Source: an uncultured Roseovarius sp. (GTDB lineage Bacteria; Pseudomonadota; Alphaproteobacteria; Rhodobacterales; Rhodobacteraceae). Taken from it: a stretch of DNA of 64,000 nucleotides. A model generated the notes under the pieces. The model had not been told where the DNA came from, ran no database searches, and was given only the letters and a program-made list of their open reading frames with translations. The position numbers were made by a program, and so were the translations under genes. Below are positions 1-10,469 of the stretch, piece by piece. The stretch is taken from positions 62,001 to 126,000 of the forward strand of contig CANMBU010000004.1 in the NCBI GenBank assembly GCA_947496175.1. The letters run 5' to 3'. The stretch's first letter is position 1, and each line of letters starts with the position of its first letter.

Positions 1-733
1 CCACGGAGTAATGTGTGCCTTCCGGGATGACCCTGATCGAGGCGCGCATCTGGCTGGCGGCGCGGTGCCGCAGTTCGGCAATGGCCTCGGCCACAACATC
101 ATCGCCGTAACGATCCATCAAAGCGCCTAGGCGCTCTGCGCCAAGATCGAGTGCCGCGGCTTGTGCCTTGACGTCGCCAATGCGTTGTTCGGCCACGCGG
201 ATGTTTGAACAGATAATGGCGTAAATCTCCGCATCCATCTCTCCCCGTTTGAAAAGCTTCACGGGAGGCAGGCGCAAGCCTTCCTGCTCCACGGCAGTCG
301 CAGCGGCGGAAAACCCACCGGGCACAGCACCGCCGGTATCGGGCCAATGCCCGGTATTTGACAGCCAGCAAAAGAGCACGTCGCCGCGGTAGAAGGGCCG
401 CGCGAACCGGACATCCATAAGATGCGTACCGCCTAGGTAGGGGTCGTTGACAATGTAAATGTCCCCCGGCTCGGGCGCACCGGCACGTCCTTCTGCGATC
501 ATTTCAATCAGCGTGCGTGTTGAATACTGCATGGTGCCGACAAAGACCGGCAGACCGCCTGCGCCCTGTGCGATAAGCGCGCCGTCCTTGGCGTCATAAA
601 TCCCATCGGAGCGGTCATTTGCCTCGGCAATCACAGGCGAAAAGGCCGCACGGGAAAAGGCGAGGTCCATCTCATCGCAGACCTGTTGTAACCCGGCTTG
701 AATGACTGACAGGGTGATTGGATCAACGGACAT
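1..733 (-). CDS. hyuB: Hydantoinase B / 5-oxoprolinase B-type subunit, partial
   Basis: This is the N-terminal part of a HyuB-family protein, the partner of HyuA in ATP-dependent opening of hydantoin or 5-oxoproline-like rings in the cytoplasm. It reads inward from an ATG at 733 and runs off the left edge without a stop. The N-terminus begins MSVDPITLSVIQ and is followed by IVNDPYLGGTHLMD, both typical of the family. Its start lies inside the last codons of hyuA (11-bp overlap), so the two are translationally coupled and probably form a heteromeric enzyme. The substrate cannot be told from sequence; hydantoin, N-methylhydantoin, 5-oxoproline and acetone carboxylase-like roles all occur in this family. 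Confidence 0.85.
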   Translation of the reverse strand, partial: MSVDPITLSVIQAGLQQVCDEMDLAFSRAAFSPVIAEANDRSDGIYDAKDGALIAQGAGGLPVFVGTMQYSTRTLIEMIAEGRAGAPEPGDIYIVNDPYLGGTHLMDVRFARPFYRGDVLFCWLSNTGHWPDTGGAVPGGFSAAATAVEQEGLRLPPVKLFKRGEMDAEIYAIICSNIRVAEQRIGDVKAQAAALDLGAERLGALMDRYGDDVVAEAIAELRHRAASQMRASIRVIPEGTHYSV

Positions 734-2786
734 CTGAACCCCCAATCTCAATCTCGATATTGCCTTGGCTGTCGCCTCTTGCTTGGTCCAGAGGCTCGAT
801 CAGAACAGTCGTGTCCATCTGTTCAATCACGGCCGGACCGGCGCAGGAAAAGTCGAGAGGCAGATGATCGCGCCAATAGACTGGCGTGTCATGCCAAGTG
901 CCATCAAAACAAATGCGTCGCGTGCCGTGTTGTGCCTCAGCCAAGGAAGGCTTACGCTCACTGGGGTCAATGAGTTTCGATAGATCAAGCGGCGGACGCT
1001 CTGCTATGACTGAGCAATTCACATTCACCACCTGTGCACGGATTTCCTCCAGCTCGACACGGAAGCGGTTGAAATAGGCCAGCGCGAAGAGATCATGAAG
1101 CGCGTGAGGGCTTATATCGGGGGACTCTAAGGGCACCCGCAAAAGATGGGTTTGACCCACGAATTGCATGTCCACACTAAACAAGTGGCGGATGGCTTTG
1201 ACAGGCAGGCGTTCCGTGTCAATCAACGCGTCGCCCTCTCTCACTTGATCGGCAAAGACCGAGGCAAGTTCAGTCTCCTCAAGAGCATCCACTGGCCGGT
1301 TGATTGTCTGCACAAAATCATGACGCAGGTCTGCGGTGACACAGCCAATTGCATTGGTGATCCCCGGCCGCGCTGGCACCAATACTTTGGGGATCCCAAG
1401 CTCTCTGGCAAGGGCGCTGGCATGAAGCGGGCCGGCGCCGCCAAATGCGAAAAGCGCAAAATCGCGCGGATCGGCACCTAAAGACAATGACACCATGCGA
1501 ATGGCCCCGGCCATCTTGGTGTTGGCCATTTGTATCACGGCCAGTGCTGCGTCGGTGACATCAAGTTCCAACGGCTCGGCCAGCTTCTCTGCAAATACTC
1601 GCGCGACAATATCCGATGCCGTTCCACCGGATTTCACGACACTGTGCGGGTTGAGGCGCCCAAGAATGAGGTTTGCGTCTGAAATCGTGGGTTCTTTGCC
1701 GCCCTTGCCATAGCAAATCGGCCCAGGATCGGCGCCCGCACTCTCCGGGCCGATCTCCAAGAGGCCAGAGGAGGTGACACGCGCAATTGATCCGCCGCCT
1801 GCACCCACGGTGCGGACATCGACCATCGGCACGTGGATGGGCATGGCGTATTCGATCTCAATCTCGTTCGAAACTGCGGGTTCCGAAGACCGTATCAGGG
1901 CCACGTCGGTTGACGTGCCTCCCATGTCATAGGTGATGAGGTTTTCGTGACCGGTGAGGCGTGCCGTATAGGCCGCCGCCATGACGCCAGACGCCGGGCC
2001 AGACATGACTGTCTTGGCGGCTTCCTTGGCCACCGTGCGGGCCGAGGCCATGCCGCCATTGCCATTCATCACCAGTATCTCGCCGGGATATCCCGCATCT
2101 GCGGCGTCTTGTGTCAACCGCCAGAGGTAGCGGTCAAGAATGGGCTGCACACTGGCATTAACCGCAGCCGTCACACCACGCTCATATTCGCGCGATTCCT
2201 GTAAGATTGCATGCCCAATGGTGATATGTGGGTTTGGCCAAACCTCGGCCAAGACTTCGGCAGCGCGGGTTTCATGGCCGGGATTGGCATAGGCATGCAG
2301 GAAATGCACGACCACAGACTCGCAGCCTGCCTGCAAAAGTGCTTCACCTGCCTGTCTAACGGCCTCTTCGTCAAGTGGAACAAGGACCTGACCTGCCGCG
2401 TCCACACGTTCGGGCACTTCCAGCCGAAGATCACGCGGAATAATCGGGGTGAAATGCCCTGTCATTCCATAGGCCTGTGGTCGCGTGCGGCGGCCAAGTT
2501 CAAGTACATCGCGAAAGCCGCGGGTTGTGATCAGCCCGGTACGGCTGAGTTTGCGCTCAAGCACCGCGTTGGTGGTGGTCGTGGTGCCATGGATGATGAG
2601 ACTGAGGGACGCCAGATCACACTCCGCCGCGTTCAGTGCGTTCATCACTCCCAGTGCTTGATTGTCAGATGTCGTGGGAACCTTCGCCAACCGTACCTGA
2701 CCGGTTGTTTGATCAAGCTGCACGAGATCTGTGAACGTACCGCCTACGTCGATACCAGCGATCAATTCACTTTCGCGGTCCACCAT
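723..2786 (-). CDS. hyuA: Hydantoinase A / 5-oxoprolinase A-type subunit
   Basis: HyuA-family ATPase subunit of a hydantoinase/oxoprolinase. The ASKHA-type phosphate-binding motif AGIDVGGTFTDLV lies close to the N-terminus, followed by the family block HGTTTTTNAVLERK; a second glycine-rich block, NGNGGMASA, and TYDMGGTSTDVAL occur in the middle. I place the start at the ATG at 2786, giving about 687 residues with the nucleotide-binding motif some 11 residues in; an ATG 75 bases further upstream is open but adds a tail without family character. It leads hyuB, and is divergent from mscL. It is separated from the hut operon by mscL, so a metabolic link to histidine breakdown is not shown. Confidence 0.88.
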   Translation of the reverse strand: MVDRESELIAGIDVGGTFTDLVQLDQTTGQVRLAKVPTTSDNQALGVMNALNAAECDLASLSLIIHGTTTTTNAVLERKLSRTGLITTRGFRDVLELGRRTRPQAYGMTGHFTPIIPRDLRLEVPERVDAAGQVLVPLDEEAVRQAGEALLQAGCESVVVHFLHAYANPGHETRAAEVLAEVWPNPHITIGHAILQESREYERGVTAAVNASVQPILDRYLWRLTQDAADAGYPGEILVMNGNGGMASARTVAKEAAKTVMSGPASGVMAAAYTARLTGHENLITYDMGGTSTDVALIRSSEPAVSNEIEIEYAMPIHVPMVDVRTVGAGGGSIARVTSSGLLEIGPESAGADPGPICYGKGGKEPTISDANLILGRLNPHSVVKSGGTASDIVARVFAEKLAEPLELDVTDAALAVIQMANTKMAGAIRMVSLSLGADPRDFALFAFGGAGPLHASALARELGIPKVLVPARPGITNAIGCVTADLRHDFVQTINRPVDALEETELASVFADQVREGDALIDTERLPVKAIRHLFSVDMQFVGQTHLLRVPLESPDISPHALHDLFALAYFNRFRVELEEIRAQVVNVNCSVIAERPPLDLSKLIDPSERKPSLAEAQHGTRRICFDGTWHDTPVYWRDHLPLDFSCAGPAVIEQMDTTVLIEPLDQARGDSQGNIEIEIGGSDVR

Positions 2787-3039
2787 GTTTTTTCCAATTT
2801 TTGTTCGTGACAGAGCGTTTGACAATGCCGTGGAAAAGTCAATGATTTTGGGGAATTGCATGTGTGTATGGACAATGCGGCAAACATCAAGTTCGCAATG
2901 ACTGATGCGCAGACGCCACGCGGGGAGCCGTGTGGCAGCTTTCCCCCGTCTTTCCTCAATACAGCAGCGTATCTTGTGCTAGATACTTGCCGCAAGCGGC
3001 CAGGGTTACGTGCCGTGGGTATACAGAGAGGACACAAGA

Positions 3040-3465
3040 ATGCTTTCGGAATTCAGAGACTTCATCGCCAAGGGCAATGTCATGGACATGGCCGTTGGTA
3101 TCATCATTGGTGCTGCGTTCACAGCGATCGTGACATCGCTCGTCGGCGACCTGATCAACCCGATCATTGGCCTGTTCATGGGCGGGATCGACTTTACCAA
3201 TAATTACGCCGTTCTGTCGGGTGATGTGGCAGAAGGCGCGTCGCTGGAAGCGGCCCGGGAAGGCGGTGCTGCTGTGTTCGCCTATGGTGCGTTCATCATG
3301 GCCATCATCAACTTCCTGATCATCGCGTTCGTGGTGTTCATGCTGGTGCGTTACGTGAACAAGGTGAAAGACGCAGCTGACAACAGCGAGCCAGAACCCG
3401 AAGAAGAAGCTGGCCCAAGCGAGCTTGATATCCTGATGGAAATCCGCGACTCGCTGAAGAAGTAA
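3040..3465 (+). CDS. mscL: Large-conductance mechanosensitive channel MscL
   Basis: MscL forms a homopentameric inner-membrane pore that opens under membrane tension and protects the cell from osmotic downshock. The 141-residue protein starts [20 protein letters not shown], the amphipathic N-terminus plus the first glycine-rich pore helix, has a second membrane helix around residues 85-110, and ends in the charged cytoplasmic helix [13 protein letters not shown], all canonical. The start at 3040 is chosen over an in-frame ATG 30 bases upstream because a GAGAGGA ribosome site lies just before it and the family starts here. It is a single-gene unit followed by a strong terminator. Confidence 0.96.
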   Translation: MLSEFRDFIAKGNVMDMAVGIIIGAAFTAIVTSLVGDLINPIIGLFMGGIDFTNNYAVLSGDVAEGASLEAAREGGAAVFAYGAFIMAIINFLIIAFVVFMLVRYVNKVKDAADNSEPEPEEEAGPSELDILMEIRDSLKK

Positions 3466-3482
3466 GCGCGCCCGGATGTTTG

Positions 3483-3513
3483 AAAGGCCCGCCAGATGCG
3501 CGGGCCTTTTTTC
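3483..3513 (+). terminator. Rho-independent terminator of mscL
   Basis: An inverted repeat with arms AGGCCCGC and GCGGGCCT is followed directly by six T residues, 18 bases after the mscL stop. It is well placed to end the mscL transcript. Confidence 0.9.
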
Positions 3514-3682
3514 GTTGGGGTGGTTGTGTGGGCTTTGCTGCCCGCAAGCCTTCTCGTGCGGAATCAAGACCCGCTGGCGCGGTTTGGTTTAGATGTCGTT
3601 TTGGGCTCTAACCTGACTTTTACAGCGATGCAGTACCGCCGTGCTCTGGGCCAATTCCCACCTGCTTAAACCAACCGCCTCC

Positions 3683-5350
3683 TCATAGAATCCCCGGCAG
3701 TCTTAACCCGTGCTTCTCGGCGCACTCCCTTGCAATCTCATATCCGGCATCGGCATGCCGCATTACACCTGTTGCGGGGTCATTCCAGAGGACGCGTTCA
3801 AGCCTGCGGTCTGCGTCTTCGGTGCCGTCGCAACAGATGACCATGCCGGAATGCTGGCTGAAGCCCATGCCAACGCCTCCTCCATGATGCAGTGACACCC
3901 AAGTCGCGCCGCTGGCGGTGTTCAGAAGTGCGTTCAGCAAGGGCCAATCACTCACCGCGTCAGAGCCATCCTTCATGGCTTCCGTTTCCCTGTTGGGGGA
4001 AGCAACAGAGCCTGAATCAAGATGGTCGCGCCCAATGACGACGGGTGCTTTCAACTCGCCGTTTCGCACCATCTCGTTGAAGGCAAGCCCGGCTTTGTGT
4101 CGGTCTCCCAAACCAATCCAGCAAATCCGCGCAGGCAGCCCCTGAAAGGCGATCCGCTCTTGTGCCATGTCGAGCCATTGGTGCAGATGGGTGTTCTCGG
4201 GGAACAGTTCCTTCATCTTTGCATCGGTTTTGTAGATGTCGTCCGGATCACCCGAGAGCGCACACCAGCGAAACGGGCCTATGCCTTTGCAGAAGAGCGG
4301 GCGAATGTAGGCAGGGACAAAGCCTGGAAAGGCGAAAGCATTTTCCAGCCCTTCCTCAAGCGCCACCTGCCGGATGTTGTTGCCATAGTCCAGCGTGGGC
4401 ACGCCGGCGTTCCAGAAATCCACCATTGCCTTAACATGGGTTTTCATCGAGGCGCGTGCGGCTTTTTCAACGGCTTTGGGATCGCTTTCCTGTTTGGCTC
4501 GCCACTCGGCCACGGACCATCCTTGGGGCAGATATCCATGCACTGGGTCGTGGGCACTTGTCTGATCCGTGACAATATCGGGGTGGATGCCGCGCCGAAC
4601 AAGCTCGGGGAAGATATCGGCCGCATTGCCAATGAGCCCCACGGACTTGGCCTCTCCGGCTTTGGTCCAGCGGTTGATCATCGCGAGGGCCTCATCAAGC
4701 GTATGGGCTTTCGCATCAAGATATTTGGTGCGTATACGGAAATCGACACGGGTTTCGTCGCATTCCACCGCAAGACAGCACGCTCCGGCAAAGACCGCCG
4801 CCAGAGGCTGCGCACCGCCCATGCCACCCAAACCTCCGGTTAGGATCCAGCGGCCTGTCAGGTTCCCGTCATAGTGCTGACGACCGGCCTCGGCGAAGGT
4901 TTCATAGGTGCCTTGCACGATGCCTTGGGTGCCAATGTAGATCCAGGACCCGGCGGTCATCTGGCCGTACATCATGAGACCTTTGCGATCGAGTTCGCTG
5001 AAATGATCCCAATTGGCCCAATGCGGCACCAGATTGGAATTGGCGATGAGGACACGGGGTGCGTCAGAGTGCGTTTTAAAAATACCCACCGGTTTGCCCG
5101 ATTGAACGAGGAGTGTCTCGTCTTCCTCAAGATCCTTCAGGCCTGCGACGATCCGGTCGAAATCCTCCCACGTGCGCGCAGCCCGGCCAATGCCGCCATA
5201 GACAACCAACTCATGCGGATTTTCGGCCACATCAGGATGCAGGTTGTTCATCAGCATCCGCATCGGCGCTTCGGTGGTCCAGGATTTGGCCGTGATCTGA
5301 TCACCAGTCGGGGGGAAGATGTCACGGGTATTGTGGCGAGGGTCAGTCAT
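3683..5350 (-). CDS. hutU: Urocanate hydratase
   Basis: Urocanase adds water to urocanate to give 4-imidazolone-5-propionate, the second step of histidine degradation, using NAD+ as an electrophilic cofactor. The 555-residue length matches the family. Visible features are the glycine-rich [11 protein letters not shown] around residues 172-182 and the block [14 protein letters not shown], whose Cys at about 410 aligns with the active-site region of known urocanases. It is the last gene of the hutI-hutH-CoA transferase-acyl-CoA dehydrogenase-hutU operon and overlaps the preceding gene by 4 bp (ATGA). Transcription converges with mscL. Confidence 0.97.
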   Translation of the reverse strand: MTDPRHNTRDIFPPTGDQITAKSWTTEAPMRMLMNNLHPDVAENPHELVVYGGIGRAARTWEDFDRIVAGLKDLEEDETLLVQSGKPVGIFKTHSDAPRVLIANSNLVPHWANWDHFSELDRKGLMMYGQMTAGSWIYIGTQGIVQGTYETFAEAGRQHYDGNLTGRWILTGGLGGMGGAQPLAAVFAGACCLAVECDETRVDFRIRTKYLDAKAHTLDEALAMINRWTKAGEAKSVGLIGNAADIFPELVRRGIHPDIVTDQTSAHDPVHGYLPQGWSVAEWRAKQESDPKAVEKAARASMKTHVKAMVDFWNAGVPTLDYGNNIRQVALEEGLENAFAFPGFVPAYIRPLFCKGIGPFRWCALSGDPDDIYKTDAKMKELFPENTHLHQWLDMAQERIAFQGLPARICWIGLGDRHKAGLAFNEMVRNGELKAPVVIGRDHLDSGSVASPNRETEAMKDGSDAVSDWPLLNALLNTASGATWVSLHHGGGVGMGFSQHSGMVICCDGTEDADRRLERVLWNDPATGVMRHADAGYEIARECAEKHGLRLPGIL

Positions 5351-6504
5351 GATGTCCTCCTTTCAGCCAGAAGATGGCTGGAAATGATGTTGCGCTGAAT
5401 TTCGCTTGAGCCTTCATAAATGCGCATGATGCGTAAATCGCGGGTCAGGCGCTCGATTGGAAAGTCGCGAATGTAGCCATAGCCGCCGTGGATTTGCAGA
5501 GCTGCATCAGCCACCCTATCCGCCATTTCCGAGGCATGAAGTTTGGCCATGGAGGCTGCCATGGTAAACCGCTTGCCAAGGCTGCGCTGGCGGGCTGCCT
5601 CTTGCGCCATCAGCCGCGCGGCGCTCAGTTCGGTTGCCATATCGGCCAGCATCCACATGATCCCCTGACGCTCACTAAGAAGGGTGCCCCCAATCACACG
5701 CTCTTGCGCGTAGGTGGTTGCCATTTCCAATGCGGCCTGCGCCATCCCAATACTCTGCGCGGCCACTTCGATGCGGCCATTATCCAAAACCTGCATGGCC
5801 GTTTTAAACCCTCGACCCGCCTCACCAAGCAAAGACTCTTCTGGAAGGTGGCAATCGAGGCTCAGAGAAAAGACATGACCACCTTTCAGGCCCATCGTTC
5901 GCTCGGCTGGACCGGCGCTGAAGCCGGGTGTCTCTTTGGGTAGCACAAAGACGGATATACCGCGATGGCCGGCATCAGGATCGGTCACGGCAAAAACCAC
6001 AACGAAATCCGCCAGACCGCCATTCGAGATAAAGCATTTGCTGCCCGTCAGGTGCCAGCCATCACTGGTCTTCACGGCCCGGGTTCGCATATCCGCTGGA
6101 TCGCTGCCAGCGTTGGGCTCCGTCAAAGCGAAGGCACCCAAAGTCTTGCCGGTCAGAGCGTCAGACAGCCAATTATTCTGCTGCGCCTCTGTCCCTCCTA
6201 GCAGGATCGTATCTGTTGCCAGGAAATGGGCAGTCATGGCCGAGGCCGTCGATCCACAGCCCGCCGCCACAATCTCTACCGCCCGCAATAGCGCCATTGC
6301 TGAAATACCCGGTCCGCCAACGCGTTCTGGAAGGTTGGCCCCCATCATTCCGAATTCAGCCAAAACGGATAATTGCCGCGAAACGAAACAGGCCGTTTCA
6401 TCAGTCTCTGCCGCAAGTGGCGCTATTTTCTCTGCCACGACGCGCTCTAGCATTTCGCACAAGAGCCGCTCGTCATCACTGAGCATGTGCCAAGGGTCGG
6501 TCAC
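5347..6504 (-). CDS. Acyl-CoA dehydrogenase embedded in hut operon
   Basis: FAD-dependent alpha,beta-dehydrogenase of an acyl-CoA thioester, passing electrons to electron-transfer flavoprotein. At 385 residues it has the normal three-domain length. The FAD-binding block [10 protein letters not shown] lies near residue 128, [11 protein letters not shown] follows, and the C-terminal [14 protein letters not shown] carries the probable catalytic Glu. It overlaps the upstream CoA transferase and downstream hutU by 4 bp each, so it is cotranslated with histidine genes although an acyl-CoA dehydrogenase is not part of the known hut pathway. I infer a role in oxidising a CoA ester related to urocanate, for example imidazolepropionyl-CoA; a branched-chain or glutaryl-type substrate is possible. 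Confidence 0.93.
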   Translation of the reverse strand: MTDPWHMLSDDERLLCEMLERVVAEKIAPLAAETDETACFVSRQLSVLAEFGMMGANLPERVGGPGISAMALLRAVEIVAAGCGSTASAMTAHFLATDTILLGGTEAQQNNWLSDALTGKTLGAFALTEPNAGSDPADMRTRAVKTSDGWHLTGSKCFISNGGLADFVVVFAVTDPDAGHRGISVFVLPKETPGFSAGPAERTMGLKGGHVFSLSLDCHLPEESLLGEAGRGFKTAMQVLDNGRIEVAAQSIGMAQAALEMATTYAQERVIGGTLLSERQGIMWMLADMATELSAARLMAQEAARQRSLGKRFTMAASMAKLHASEMADRVADAALQIHGGYGYIRDFPIERLTRDLRIMRIYEGSSEIQRNIISSHLLAERRTS

Positions 6505-7685
6505 AGGACAACTCCTTTACTTTTCAACCGGGCAAAGCCCGCATTGTCCACACCGCAAAACCGCGTCAGCACATCCTGGGCATCGGCACTCAGCCCAGGT
6601 GCGCCCTCGCTGGCATGTACCTGGCCGCCGTCAAAGCGAACCGGTTGCGGCACAACAGGGCACGTGCCCAGCCGGTCATGGGCCAAGTTCACCACTAAGT
6701 TCCGGTCACGGGCATGATCGCTTTGTGTCGCCTCGGAGATATCCCAGATGGGCGCCGATGGTATTTCCGCTTCAGCCAGGGCTACCATGGCTGACTCGGT
6801 CTTCATCTGCTGGCTCCATGTCTCGATCATGTCCCGCAATTCTTGCTCATTCTGAGTTCGTGCCTCGTCCGATGCGAAGCGCGTGTCATCCGAAAGCTCC
6901 GGTCGCCCGATCAATTCGGCCATTCGGGCAAATTGCGCAGGTGTCAGCACTGCGATCACCACTTGACCATCCATCGTCGCAAAACATCCAAAAGGCGTTG
7001 AAAGAGGATGTCGATTGCCCACGCGTTCAGGTATGGTGTCGCCGTAAAGGTATAGGGCGTGGCTTGTCGTCAGCATGGAATAGAGCGCATCATACATGGC
7101 CACGTCCAGCACCGCGCCTGTGCCCGTGCGACTGCGCTGCACCAGTGCCGCCAGAATGGCCCAGGAGCCAAACAAACCAGCCATCAGGTCTGCCAGCGAT
7201 TCACCAGATTTTAAAGGTTCACCGCCCGCCTCGCCTGTTGCGGCCATAAGGCCGGACATGGCCTGCACCACAAGATCATACGCGGGCAAGTCGCGAAACG
7301 GACCTTCCTGTCCAAATCCCGAAATCGAACAATAGATAAGATCTGGTGTTTCGGTCCTCAGAGCTTTGGGACCCAGTCCGATTTTTTCGGCAACGCCGGG
7401 GCGGAAGTTCTCGATCACCACATCACATTGTGCTGCAATCTGCCGGGCAAGCGTCAGGCCTTCGTCTTGTTTGAGGTCTAGCGCAACGCTTTGTTTGCCG
7501 CGGTTGTTTAGCGTGAACAGACCGCTTTCCCCATCTCTGAATGGACCTATGTGTCGATAGTCATCTCCACGTTGGGGTTCGAGCTTGATGATCTCAGCCC
7601 CCAGATCGGCCAGCAGAGCCGTGCAATAGGGTCCCGCCAGAACGCGCGTTAGGTCCAATACACGAATACCTTCCAATGGCTTCAT
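6501..7685 (-). CDS. Type III (CaiB/BaiF) CoA transferase embedded in hut operon
   Basis: Family III CoA transferases move CoA between two carboxylic acids by way of an aspartyl thioester. The 394-residue protein opens with the family signature [17 protein letters not shown], contains [12 protein letters not shown] and [12 protein letters not shown], and has an Asp in the [11 protein letters not shown] segment that fits the catalytic residue. The start overlaps the hutH stop by 4 bp and its own stop overlaps the acyl-CoA dehydrogenase start by 4 bp. The neighbouring dehydrogenase suggests the pair acts on one acid: transfer of CoA onto it, then 2,3-dehydrogenation. The acid is not identified by sequence; an imidazole-containing propionate is my preferred inference. 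Confidence 0.93.
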   Translation of the reverse strand: MKPLEGIRVLDLTRVLAGPYCTALLADLGAEIIKLEPQRGDDYRHIGPFRDGESGLFTLNNRGKQSVALDLKQDEGLTLARQIAAQCDVVIENFRPGVAEKIGLGPKALRTETPDLIYCSISGFGQEGPFRDLPAYDLVVQAMSGLMAATGEAGGEPLKSGESLADLMAGLFGSWAILAALVQRSRTGTGAVLDVAMYDALYSMLTTSHALYLYGDTIPERVGNRHPLSTPFGCFATMDGQVVIAVLTPAQFARMAELIGRPELSDDTRFASDEARTQNEQELRDMIETWSQQMKTESAMVALAEAEIPSAPIWDISEATQSDHARDRNLVVNLAHDRLGTCPVVPQPVRFDGGQVHASEGAPGLSADAQDVLTRFCGVDNAGFARLKSKGVVL

Positions 7686-9208
7686 AGCTGCAATTCCAGC
7701 TTGGCAGACTTGATCACAATGCCCGCCGTGATCAGTTGGGACGTCATCTCGATATCAGGTGCCATGTACCGATCTTTCTCCAAACTTGGCACGCGCTTGC
7801 GCAGCATCTGCACCACATCCTGCAAAGGCGCAGATGTTATGAGAGGAGCACGCGCCTCTATACCTTGCGCGGCGCACAGCATCTCGACACCTAGAATGAC
7901 CGACAGGTTTTCATTCATCACCGCGAGGCGTCGCGCGGCGTGGGCGGCCATGCTCACATGGTCCTCCTGATTTGCGGATGTTGGTGTGCTGTCGGTGGTG
8001 CAGGGGTTGGCGAGATGCTTGTTCTCGCTCATCAACGCCGCCGTGGTGACCTCGGCGATCATCAGGCCGGAATTCAGCCCAGGTTCGGGTGTCAGGAAAG
8101 GTGGCAGATCGAAACTCAGTGTCGGGTCCACCATCAAGGCCACGCGGCGCTGGGCGATGGCCCCGATTTCAGAGATGGCAACGGCGATCTGGTCGGCAGC
8201 AAACCCCACGGGTTCAGCGTGGAAGTTCCCACCTGAGACGATGCGGTTTTCCGCAACCAGCACCAGCGGGTTGTCGGTCACGGCGTTGGCCTCAACTTCA
8301 AGCGTGCGCCCGGCAAAACGCAGCAGGTCCATGGCGGCGCCGGTCACTTGCGGTTGGCACCGAATGCAATAGGGGTCTTGCACCCGCGTGTCGCCTTCGC
8401 GATGGCTTTCGCGAATTTCCGAGCCATCCATCAGGGCGCGCTGTGCCTGCGCCACTTCGATCTGTCCGGCATGGCCTCGCAGGGTGTGAATATCTGCCAC
8501 CAAAGGTGCCGTTGACCCCATAATGGCATCCGTCGACAACGCCCCGGTGACGACGGCGGATTGCAGATTTGTCCAGGCGTTCCACAGCCCGACCAAGGCA
8601 CAGGCCGTTGAGAATTGCGTGCCGTTGATCAGCGCCAGACCTTCCTTTGGGCCAAGGATCACTGACGACAGACCTGCGGCTTGCAGCGCGGCCTTCCCTG
8701 ACATGACGTTGCCCTGATACACGGCCTCACCTTCACCAATCATGACTGCCGCCATATGGGCGAGTGGCGCCAGATCACCGGAGGCGCCGACAGAGCCTTT
8801 CACCGGCACAACCGGCGTCACGCCTTGCGCCAGCATGTCTTCGATCAGTTGGATGATGTCCCATCGCACGCCGGATGCCCCGCGCCCCAGCGAGATCAGC
8901 TTGAGCACCATCATCAGCCGCGTCGTATCGACATCAAGCGCCTCTCCAACACCACAGCAATGCGACAGGATCAGGTTGCGCTGAAGCTGCGTAGTTTGGT
9001 CTGTGGGAATCTTCACGCTGGCCAGTTTGCCAAAACCGGTGTTCACACCGTAGACCGCCTCTTCGCCTTCGGCTGCCTTGCGCACTACCGCTGCCGCAGC
9101 ATCCACAGGTTCCCGACATGACGTATCGAGACGTGCGTCGAGACCTTCACGCCAAATGCTTTCCAGTTGGGCTAAGCTCACGGCTCCGGGGTGAAGCACT
9201 TGTGTCAT
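7682..9208 (-). CDS. hutH: Histidine ammonia-lyase
   Basis: Histidase removes ammonia from L-histidine to give urocanate, the committing step of the pathway. The Ala-Ser-Gly triad that cyclises to the MIO electrophile is present in [15 protein letters not shown] at residues 142-144, and the 508-residue length is normal. The YGVNTGFG block near residue 53 carries the conserved Tyr. The start at 9208 gives the canonical N-terminus and overlaps the hutI stop by ATGA; an open frame continues upstream but is antisense-like in composition and runs into hutI. Second gene of the minus-strand hut operon. Confidence 0.97.
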   Translation of the reverse strand: MTQVLHPGAVSLAQLESIWREGLDARLDTSCREPVDAAAAVVRKAAEGEEAVYGVNTGFGKLASVKIPTDQTTQLQRNLILSHCCGVGEALDVDTTRLMMVLKLISLGRGASGVRWDIIQLIEDMLAQGVTPVVPVKGSVGASGDLAPLAHMAAVMIGEGEAVYQGNVMSGKAALQAAGLSSVILGPKEGLALINGTQFSTACALVGLWNAWTNLQSAVVTGALSTDAIMGSTAPLVADIHTLRGHAGQIEVAQAQRALMDGSEIRESHREGDTRVQDPYCIRCQPQVTGAAMDLLRFAGRTLEVEANAVTDNPLVLVAENRIVSGGNFHAEPVGFAADQIAVAISEIGAIAQRRVALMVDPTLSFDLPPFLTPEPGLNSGLMIAEVTTAALMSENKHLANPCTTDSTPTSANQEDHVSMAAHAARRLAVMNENLSVILGVEMLCAAQGIEARAPLITSAPLQDVVQMLRKRVPSLEKDRYMAPDIEMTSQLITAGIVIKSAKLELQL

Positions 9209-10398
9209 GCGTTCCCTCCAAAAATGCGCCGGACCAAGGGATTGAAACCAATTCGATAGGCAAGCTCGGCAGGGTGCTCGATATCCCAGACCGCGAGATC
9301 TGCGCGCAGACCGGGCCGCAATGCGCCGCAGTCGGTCAGTCCGAGCGCTTGGGCGGCATGCGATGTGACCCCAAGAAACGCTTCTTGTGGTGTCATGCCG
9401 AAGAATGTGCAGCCCATGTTCATGGTCAAAAGCAGAGAGGTCATGGGGGAAGAGCCTGGGTTGCAATCGGTGGCCAGCGCCATCGGCACGCCGTGCTTGC
9501 GAAACGCCTCAACAGGGGGCTTTTGTGTTTCGTTCAACGTGTAGAAGGCTCCGGGCAAGAGCACAGCGACACTGCCTGACCCAGCCATAGCTTTGGCATC
9601 TTCCTCAGTCGCGTATTCCACGTGATCGGCAGAGAGCGCTCCATATTTCGCTGCGAGTTGCGTGCCGCCGATGTTGGACAGTTGCTCGGCGTGAAGTTTG
9701 ACGGGCAAACCCAGGGCCTTGGCACGTTCAAACACCGGCTCCAGCTCTTCCGCTGTGAAGGCGATGCCTTCGCAAAACCCATCAACCGCATCAATAAGAC
9801 CTTGCTGGTGCGCTTGCTCAAGCGCGGGCAGGCATATCTGGGAAATGTAGTCCGCAGACCTGCCCTTATACTCTGTCGGCACGGCGTGCGCGCCCAGAAA
9901 TGTGGTCTTCACACGGACCGGACGCTGCTGGCCAATCTGTCGCGCAACACGCAGCATTTTAAGTTCGGTCTCAACATCAAGCCCATAACCGGACTTGATC
10001 TCAATCGCGCACACGCCTTCGGCAATCAAAGCGTCGACACGTTTCAGGGCATCGACCAAAAGCGTTTCTTCCGATGCGGTCCGCGTGGCCGTGACAGTCG
10101 AGACAATCCCGCCCCCGGCCTTTGCCACCTCTTCATAGGTCGCCCCGTTGAGGCGCATCTCGAACTCGCCTGCCCGATGCCCGCCAAAAACAACATGGGT
10201 GTGGCAGTCGATCAGACCGGGTGTGACCAGTCGGCCTTCTGTATCCTCTGAGGGCACATTCGCGGCCTCCATTGGCACGTCTGCGTCAGGGCCAAGCCAC
10301 CGGATCACGCCATCTTCCACCCAGATCGCGGCTTGGGTCATCAACCCATAGGGTGTGTGTGCGGCGGTGCCCGCCAGTGTTGCATTGCGCAGCAGCAT
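9205..10398 (-). CDS. hutI: Imidazolonepropionase
   Basis: Amidohydrolase that opens the ring of 4-imidazolone-5-propionate to N-formimino-L-glutamate, the third step of histidine degradation. The metal-binding HTH motif lies at residues 66-68 in [15 protein letters not shown], and further metal or substrate residues occur in KLHAEQLSN and [13 protein letters not shown] choose the ATG at 10398 (397 residues, usual family length) over upstream in-frame codons that would extend through the divergent promoter. It is the first gene of the minus-strand hut operon and faces hutF across a palindromic operator. Confidence 0.96.
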   Translation of the reverse strand: MLLRNATLAGTAAHTPYGLMTQAAIWVEDGVIRWLGPDADVPMEAANVPSEDTEGRLVTPGLIDCHTHVVFGGHRAGEFEMRLNGATYEEVAKAGGGIVSTVTATRTASEETLLVDALKRVDALIAEGVCAIEIKSGYGLDVETELKMLRVARQIGQQRPVRVKTTFLGAHAVPTEYKGRSADYISQICLPALEQAHQQGLIDAVDGFCEGIAFTAEELEPVFERAKALGLPVKLHAEQLSNIGGTQLAAKYGALSADHVEYATEEDAKAMAGSGSVAVLLPGAFYTLNETQKPPVEAFRKHGVPMALATDCNPGSSPMTSLLLTMNMGCTFFGMTPQEAFLGVTSHAAQALGLTDCGALRPGLRADLAVWDIEHPAELAYRIGFNPLVRRIFGGNA

Positions 10399-10433
10399 GA
10401 CAGCAATTCTTTCTTGATCTGAACTCGGCGTTG

Positions 10434-10455
10434 TTATTATGTATAGACATAATAA
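10434..10455. promoter_or_regulatory. Probable HutC operator between hutI and hutF
   Basis: A perfect inverted repeat with 9-bp arms TTATTATGT and ACATAATAA separated by ATAG sits between the divergent hutI and hutF starts. Its core TGTATAGACA resembles the TGTATATACA-like core known for HutC regulators. The hutC gene is three positions away on the plus strand, so one dimer here could repress both directions until urocanate accumulates. Confidence 0.8.
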
Positions 10456-10469
10456 TGAAGGATGCAAGC

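Noticed and set aside
2787..2861. Longer start for hyuA
   Set aside because: The extra 25 residues lack HyuA character; the nucleotide-binding motif sits at the usual distance from ATG 2786.
5936..7249. A 437-codon plus-strand open frame
   Set aside because: Antisense to the acyl-CoA dehydrogenase and CoA transferase, both clear genes with tight coupling.
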